From Planctomycetota bacterium (GTDB lineage Bacteria; Planctomycetota; Planctomycetia; Pirellulales; UBA1268), in contig QWPO01000165.1 of the NCBI GenBank assembly GCA_003669255.1, forward strand, positions 1 through 12,551: DNA of 12,551 bases, given 5' to 3'. The notes under the pieces are model-generated. The model was given only the letters and a program-made list of their open reading frames with translations, did not search any database and was not told the origin of the DNA. Shown here piece after piece: positions 8,903 through 12,551 of the stretch. The position numbers were made by a program, and so were the translations under genes. The stretch's first letter is position 1. Every line of letters begins with the position of its first letter.

Positions 8903-8907
8903 GGAGG
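8903..8907 (+). promoter_or_regulatory. Ribosome binding site deciding the PEP-CTERM start
   Basis: GGAGG lies 5 nt before ATG 8913. The frame is open for 184 codons further upstream, so this site together with the signal peptide that follows places the real start at 8913. Confidence 0.8.
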
Positions 8908-8912
8908 CAGCT

Positions 8913-9614
8913 ATGCGACGGATCCTGAATCACACCTTCATTCTCTCGCTCGTGCTCATGAGTGCCTTTGCGGTCGCCTCGGCTCGGGCGGACGTGATTC
9001 TTTACAACAACTGGCAGTCGCAGGCCGGGCAGCAGCAGTTTGCCGGAAGCGGGAACTGGTTTGCGCAGTCGTTCACGACGGGCTCGGCCGGTGCCAACCT
9101 CAACGACGTCTCGCTGATGGTGCGGAACGAGAGCGGTTTGGCTGGCTCGATCGCCGTTGAGATTTACTCTTCTACGGGCGGCAATACTCCGAACGCGTCT
9201 CTTTATACGGTCACGGCAGGGGCGACGATCCCAGCCTTCTACGACTCCAACTCGGGAAATAACCCAACTGACGTGAAGGAGTCGTTCTTTCACAACCTGA
9301 ACTTCGACCTAGACCCAGCCACTCAATACTTTGTCGTTGTGAAGAACCTCGGCTCTGCAAACATCGGCATCAAGTATCCGAACGTCGCTCCCGTCACCGA
9401 CGTCTCGCCGACGCCGACCTACTACGACCTGATTACGAACAACTCGGGGGCCAGTTGGAACAACGGCGCTCCCACGACGGGCGGGTACGGTGTGTACGTC
9501 ACGGCCACGGCTGTGCCGGAGCCGGCCACGCTCGGACTGCTTGCCACTGCGGCTGTGACGGCCGGTGGATTGCTCCGCCTTCGCCGACGGACATCGCGGA
9601 AGCAGTCGGCCTGA
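8913..9614 (+). CDS. PEP-CTERM sorting-domain surface protein
   Basis: A 233-residue exported protein. Residues 1-26 are a signal peptide (MRR, hydrophobic core, cleavage after ARA). The mature domain (27-200) is beta-rich, with many Gly, Asn, Ser and Thr residues. Its segments NWFAQSFTTGSAGANLNDVS and PATQYFVVVKN resemble the 'choice-of-anchor' domains of planctomycete secreted proteins (type R is my best guess). The C-terminus is a textbook PEP-CTERM signal: VPEPATLG (201-208), a hydrophobic helix, and the basic cluster RLRRRTSRK. In the known pathway an exosortase-type transpeptidase removes this tail during surface display or export, often alongside exopolysaccharide. No exosortase gene is in the window. 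The gene has its own promoter and ribosome site and is followed by a strong hairpin, so it is probably monocistronic. Codon third positions look more A/T-rich than in neighbouring genes. The sorting class is certain; the ligand or role is unknown. Confidence 0.92.
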   Translation: MRRILNHTFILSLVLMSAFAVASARADVILYNNWQSQAGQQQFAGSGNWFAQSFTTGSAGANLNDVSLMVRNESGLAGSIAVEIYSSTGGNTPNASLYTVTAGATIPAFYDSNSGNNPTDVKESFFHNLNFDLDPATQYFVVVKNLGSANIGIKYPNVAPVTDVSPTPTYYDLITNNSGASWNNGAPTTGGYGVYVTATAVPEPATLGLLATAAVTAGGLLRLRRRTSRKQSA

Positions 9615-9656
9615 AGTTGGTCGAGCCAAGCCGCTCGTCCATCCCGAAAACGAAAT

Positions 9657-9687
9657 CCGGCCGAGGGGAGCGAGTCCCCTCGGCCGG
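9657..9687. terminator. Strong hairpin terminator between convergent genes
   Basis: A perfect 13-bp inverted repeat: CCGGCCGAGGGGA (9657-9669), loop GCGAG, TCCCCTCGGCCGG (9675-9687). It is flanked by CGAAAACGAAAT on the left and TGTCGTTTCGG on the right, which extend the symmetry imperfectly. It lies 42 bp after the PEP-CTERM stop and 32 bp beyond the stop of the convergent small membrane protein gene, so it probably serves both. There is no long T-run. Confidence 0.75.
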
Positions 9688-9719
9688 TGTCGTTTCGGTC
9701 GCTCGAGTCAGTATCGCGC

Positions 9720-10013
9720 TCAGGTAGCGACAGCTGGCTTCTTGAGGAAGCTGACGATGACGGGCAGCAGGGCCCCGACGATCGCCGACAAGACGCCGGT
9801 GCCGGCGTAGTTGGCGTCGCCACCACCAATCAGCCCGCCGAGGGCGGGGACTAGCATCGGCAGCACCTTCCCTCCAAGACCGCCGCCCGCGATGCCGAGC
9901 ACCGTGTTGAGCATCGGGCTGAGGTTCCGGTTCTTGAGCAGCGCTCCGACGATGTTGCCACCGGCACCGCCGGCGATGAGGCTCACAATCCAGCTGATGA
10001 TTTGGGGATCCAT
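9720..10013 (-). CDS. Small glycine-zipper membrane protein
   Basis: A 97-residue hydrophobic protein from ATG 10013-10011; AGGAAAG (10030-10024) lies 10 nt upstream. Three hydrophobic stretches are visible: about 5-26, 36-62 and 72-90, each packed with small residues (GGAGGNIVGALL, GIAGGGLGGKVL, GALLPVIVSFL). The GG-x-GGN-x-x-G and GGGLGG patterns are glycine-zipper-like, typical of helices that pack tightly in a membrane. I recall similar unnamed small proteins in proteobacteria and planctomycetes (IAG..GGN..GALLK......GNT..GI.GGGLGG), but no function is established for them. It could be an inner-membrane protein of the stress-associated YeaQ/GlsB type or a distinct family. It is convergent with the PEP-CTERM gene and shares its hairpin. 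The 225-bp gap to rlmKL holds only a weak inverted repeat, GTTTCG-N11-CGAAAC (10098-10120). Confidence 0.75.
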   Translation of the reverse strand: MDPQIISWIVSLIAGGAGGNIVGALLKNRNLSPMLNTVLGIAGGGLGGKVLPMLVPALGGLIGGGDANYAGTGVLSAIVGALLPVIVSFLKKPAVAT

Positions 10014-10238
10014 GGTTGTTCGACTTTCCTGAACGAGGTCTCTGGTCTGCCGGGCCCTCCGTTGGCCTCGGCTGTCGAGAGATGAGTTGCCGCGTCGGTT
10101 TCGTGTGTCACGCCCGAAACAGAGAAATACCTACGGCTGCCCGGACCCGGTGACGGTCGTAACGATAGGCATGGTTGCGCGGCCCCAATCGTGCGTGATG
10201 GTTGCGGGACCGTCCTGCGGGTAGAGTCGTTCGCACGC

Positions 10239-12551
10239 ATGAGCACCGACCTTTTTCCAAACGTCCCCGCCCCGCCGCGTCCGCTGCCCGCTCCGCTGGC
10301 TGACGAGCCCGCCCGGTTCACCGCGCGGACGCTTGAGGGGCTTGAGTGGGTGCTGGCCCAAGAGCTCGAGGCAATCGGGGCTCATGACCTGCGAGTCGGC
10401 CGGCGAACGATCGAGTTTTCGGCGGCGTTGGGGCATGAACGCGAGACGCTCTATCGCGCGGTGCTCGAATCGCGGACGGCGATCCGCGTGCTCGAACCGC
10501 TCGGTCGCTTCACCGTCGATTCTCCCGAGTCGCTCTACCGGGCGATGCAGGAGGTTGATTGGACCGAGCAGCTGAAAGTCTCCGACTCGCTCCGTGTCGA
10601 TGCGGCGATCCACGACACCTTTCTCACGCACTCGCTCTACGCCGCGCAGATCGTCAAGGACGCCGTGGTCGATCAGCTCCGGACGCCAAGTGGCAAGCGG
10701 CCGAGCGTGCAACTGCGGGGCGCGACACTACGAATCGCGCTGCATCTCGTCGGTGGCGTGGCGACGGTGTTTCGCGACGCCGCCGGCCGCTCGCTCCACC
10801 AGCGGGGCTGGCGGATGGGCGAGGTCGAGGCTCCGCTCTCGGAAGTGCTCGCCGCGGGCATCCTGGCGACCGCCGGCTGGTGGCGGCCGGGAGAGGCAGG
10901 AGGGTCGACCACGGGCGAACCCCTGCTCGATCCGATGTGCGGCTCGGGTACGCTCGTGATCGAAGGGGCCACCATCGCTTCCGAAATGGCCCCGGGGCTC
11001 TGGCGGGCACGTCGCCGGGCGCACGGCTTCTTTAAGTTTCGCGACCGCGACGAATCACTGGTCACGAAGCTCGTCGCGCAGCTGGAGTCGCGGGTGCGGC
11101 CGCCGCCAACCGAATCCTACTTCGCCAGCGACCTCGATCCTAAGGCCGTCGAGGCGGCGCGGGCGTGCGCCGAGGCTGCGGGCGTGGCCGAAGCGGTCGC
11201 GATCGGCACACGACACTTCGAAGAAGTTCGGCCGCCGGAGCACCCGGGCCTGATCGTCACCAATCCGCCGTACGGCGAGCGGCTCCCGCTGCCCAGGGCT
11301 GGCGCGCTCTTCCGCCGACTGGGCGACTGGCTGGTGCAGCGGTGCGGTGGCTGGCGGGCCGCGATCCTCGCCGCCGACACCCCTGCGCTGACGCAACTCG
11401 GCCTCCGCCCGAGCCACCGCATCCCGCTCGTGAACGGCCCGATCCCGTGCAAGCTCCTCGAACTCGCCATCCGTGAAAGAGCGGGCTCACCACCACCACC
11501 ATCTCCTCCTCCCCCTCCATCCCAGGTCGAAGGCCGGGGTGAGTCTTCAGTTACCGGCTCGCTCGGCGCAGCCGCCGCCAGCCGGGATCGGTGCGAGGAT
11601 GCCGAGCCTTGGAGATTTCGCCCTGAGGAGGTGAGCAGTGGCGAGCCGGTTGGTGGCGAAAGATCCGGGCGAGGCAACTCGTACCGTCCCGGCGCCGACG
11701 GCGCGAACGACGAAGCGGCTGCGTCCAGCACACCGAGCCCCGGCCGGCCGCGCGCGCGCACGACCGCCGACCAGATTGGCGACTTCCGCCGCCGGCTCGC
11801 CAAACGGTTCAAGCACCTCGCGAAGTGGGCCCGCCGCCAGGGGATCGAGGCCTTTCGCGTCTACGACCGCGACATCCCCGAGATCCCGCTGGCGATCGAC
11901 TGGTACGCCGGCTGGCTGCATGCGGCGGAGTATGACCGGCCGCACGAGCGGACCGAGATCGAGCACGAAGTCTGGCTCGACCGGATGATCGAGGCGGCTG
12001 CAGCCGAACTCGCCGTGCCCCCCGACCGCACGTTTCTCAAGGCACGGCGGCGGCAACGGGCGGGAGAGCAGTACGAGAAACTGGCCGAACGAAAGGCAAT
12101 GGTCACGGTTCACGAAGGGGGCCTCGCCTTCGATTGCAACCTCTCCGACTACGTCGATACGGGACTGTTCCTCGACCACCGGATCACGAGGTCGCTGGTT
12201 CGCGACGAGGCGGCAGGAAAGCGGTTCCTCAACCTCTTCTGCTACACCGGCAGCTTTTCGGTGTACGCCGCCGCCGGGGGCGCGACCGAGACCACGAGCG
12301 TCGACCTCTCCAACACCTACCTCGACTGGACGCGGTCCAATCTCGCCCGCAACGGCTTCAAGGATGCGGGTCGCCATCGCACCGTGCGGGACGAGGCCCG
12401 CGCGTTCCTCGAGCACCGGGCCCGCCGCGGTGAGCCGCCGTTCGACCTCGTCGTCGTCGATCCGCCGACCTACTCCAGGTCAGCGAAGAGCGAGACACCC
12501 TGGGATGTCGAGCGAGACCATGCGGACTTGCTCGAACTCGTGGCCCAGAAC
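10239..12551 (+). CDS. rlmKL: Bifunctional 23S rRNA methyltransferase RlmKL, 3' end beyond window
   Basis: The frame from ATG 10239 stays open for 771 codons to the right edge. RlmKL modifies 23S rRNA during 50S assembly: its first half (RlmL) makes m2G2445 and its second half (RlmK) makes m7G2069 (E. coli numbering). Visible in order: an N-terminal ferredoxin-like plus THUMP RNA-binding region (about 26-175, ending before HQRGWR 187-192); the RlmL SAM site DPMCGSG (231-237) and catalytic NPPYGERL (342-349); a long linker (about 415-514); the RlmK domain opening DFRRRLAKRFKHLAKWA (515-531); its SAM loop NLFCYTGSFSVYAA (665-678) and DPPTYS (741-746). By comparison with the E. coli protein (702 residues) roughly 100 residues are cut off. 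The full protein would exceed 850 residues, longer than usual because of the linker. No clear Shine-Dalgarno precedes the ATG. The first 25 residues are Pro-rich and poorly conserved in type, so the start is slightly uncertain. Confidence 0.93.
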   Translation, partial: MSTDLFPNVPAPPRPLPAPLADEPARFTARTLEGLEWVLAQELEAIGAHDLRVGRRTIEFSAALGHERETLYRAVLESRTAIRVLEPLGRFTVDSPESLYRAMQEVDWTEQLKVSDSLRVDAAIHDTFLTHSLYAAQIVKDAVVDQLRTPSGKRPSVQLRGATLRIALHLVGGVATVFRDAAGRSLHQRGWRMGEVEAPLSEVLAAGILATAGWWRPGEAGGSTTGEPLLDPMCGSGTLVIEGATIASEMAPGLWRARRRAHGFFKFRDRDESLVTKLVAQLESRVRPPPTESYFASDLDPKAVEAARACAEAAGVAEAVAIGTRHFEEVRPPEHPGLIVTNPPYGERLPLPRAGALFRRLGDWLVQRCGGWRAAILAADTPALTQLGLRPSHRIPLVNGPIPCKLLELAIRERAGSPPPPSPPPPPSQVEGRGESSVTGSLGAAAASRDRCEDAEPWRFRPEEVSSGEPVGGERSGRGNSYRPGADGANDEAAASSTPSPGRPRARTTADQIGDFRRRLAKRFKHLAKWARRQGIEAFRVYDRDIPEIPLAIDWYAGWLHAAEYDRPHERTEIEHEVWLDRMIEAAAAELAVPPDRTFLKARRRQRAGEQYEKLAERKAMVTVHEGGLAFDCNLSDYVDTGLFLDHRITRSLVRDEAAGKRFLNLFCYTGSFSVYAAAGGATETTSVDLSNTYLDWTRSNLARNGFKDAGRHRTVRDEARAFLEHRARRGEPPFDLVVVDPPTYSRSAKSETPWDVERDHADLLELVAQN
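11481..11780 (+). other. Low-complexity linker-coding segment inside rlmKL
   Basis: This stretch encodes about 100 residues between the two methyltransferase domains. It starts with a Pro/Ser run (SPPPPSPPPPS, near 417-427) and continues with Gly, Ser, Arg, Glu and Ala, without any recognisable fold. E. coli RlmKL has only a short linker here. The frame is intact, so it is translated. Confidence 0.75.

Noticed and set aside
10098..10120. GTTTCG-N11-CGAAAC as an operator before the small membrane protein gene
   Set aside because: Six-base arms with a long loop are not significant alone, and no promoter could be aligned with it.

Overview
The window is GC-rich DNA (by eye about two thirds G+C, not counted) that most resembles a planctomycete, probably of the Pirellulales type. 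Four things point that way: a PEGA-domain lipoprotein with a long Pro-rich tail, a PEP-CTERM surface protein, a BBP2-like outer-membrane porin, and several genes without a Shine-Dalgarno sequence. The assignment is inference from gene types, not from a marker phylogeny.

Layout, left to right. (1) 1-494, minus: N-terminal part of a secreted, probable beta-barrel porin that runs off the left edge. (2) 693-1997, minus: a PP2C-type Ser/Thr phosphatase with two C-terminal membrane helices. (3) 2157-4415, plus: a compact three-gene run, namely a PEGA lipoprotein, a PaaK-like adenylate-forming ligase 7 nt downstream, and a DUF971 protein overlapping the ligase stop by ATGA. (4) 4417-4472: a palindromic REP-pair element wedged between convergent genes. 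(5) 4468-5004, minus: an AhpD-like peroxidatic protein whose stop codon lies inside that element. (6) 5132-8413, plus: full-length carB, large subunit of carbamoyl-phosphate synthetase. (7) 8414-8912: a 499-bp non-coding mosaic with two more REP units directly after the carB stop, several hairpins, a G-rich tract, a four-copy array of 20-21 bp repeats, and a good sigma70-type promoter. (8) 8913-9614, plus: a PEP-CTERM protein followed by a strong hairpin. (9) 9720-10013, minus: a small glycine-zipper membrane protein. (10) 10239 to the right edge, plus: a long open frame for RlmKL, the two-domain 23S rRNA methyltransferase, with an unusually long low-complexity linker between its domains.

The coding genes are mostly housekeeping (carB, rlmKL) or cell-envelope functions, and no defence or biosynthetic cluster is visible. 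The interesting signal is in the non-coding DNA. Four copies of one hairpin family, most with a GTAG foot as in REP elements, sit immediately beside stop codons. A helically phased repeat array lies just upstream of the PEP-CTERM promoter. All functional roles proposed for these are inference.
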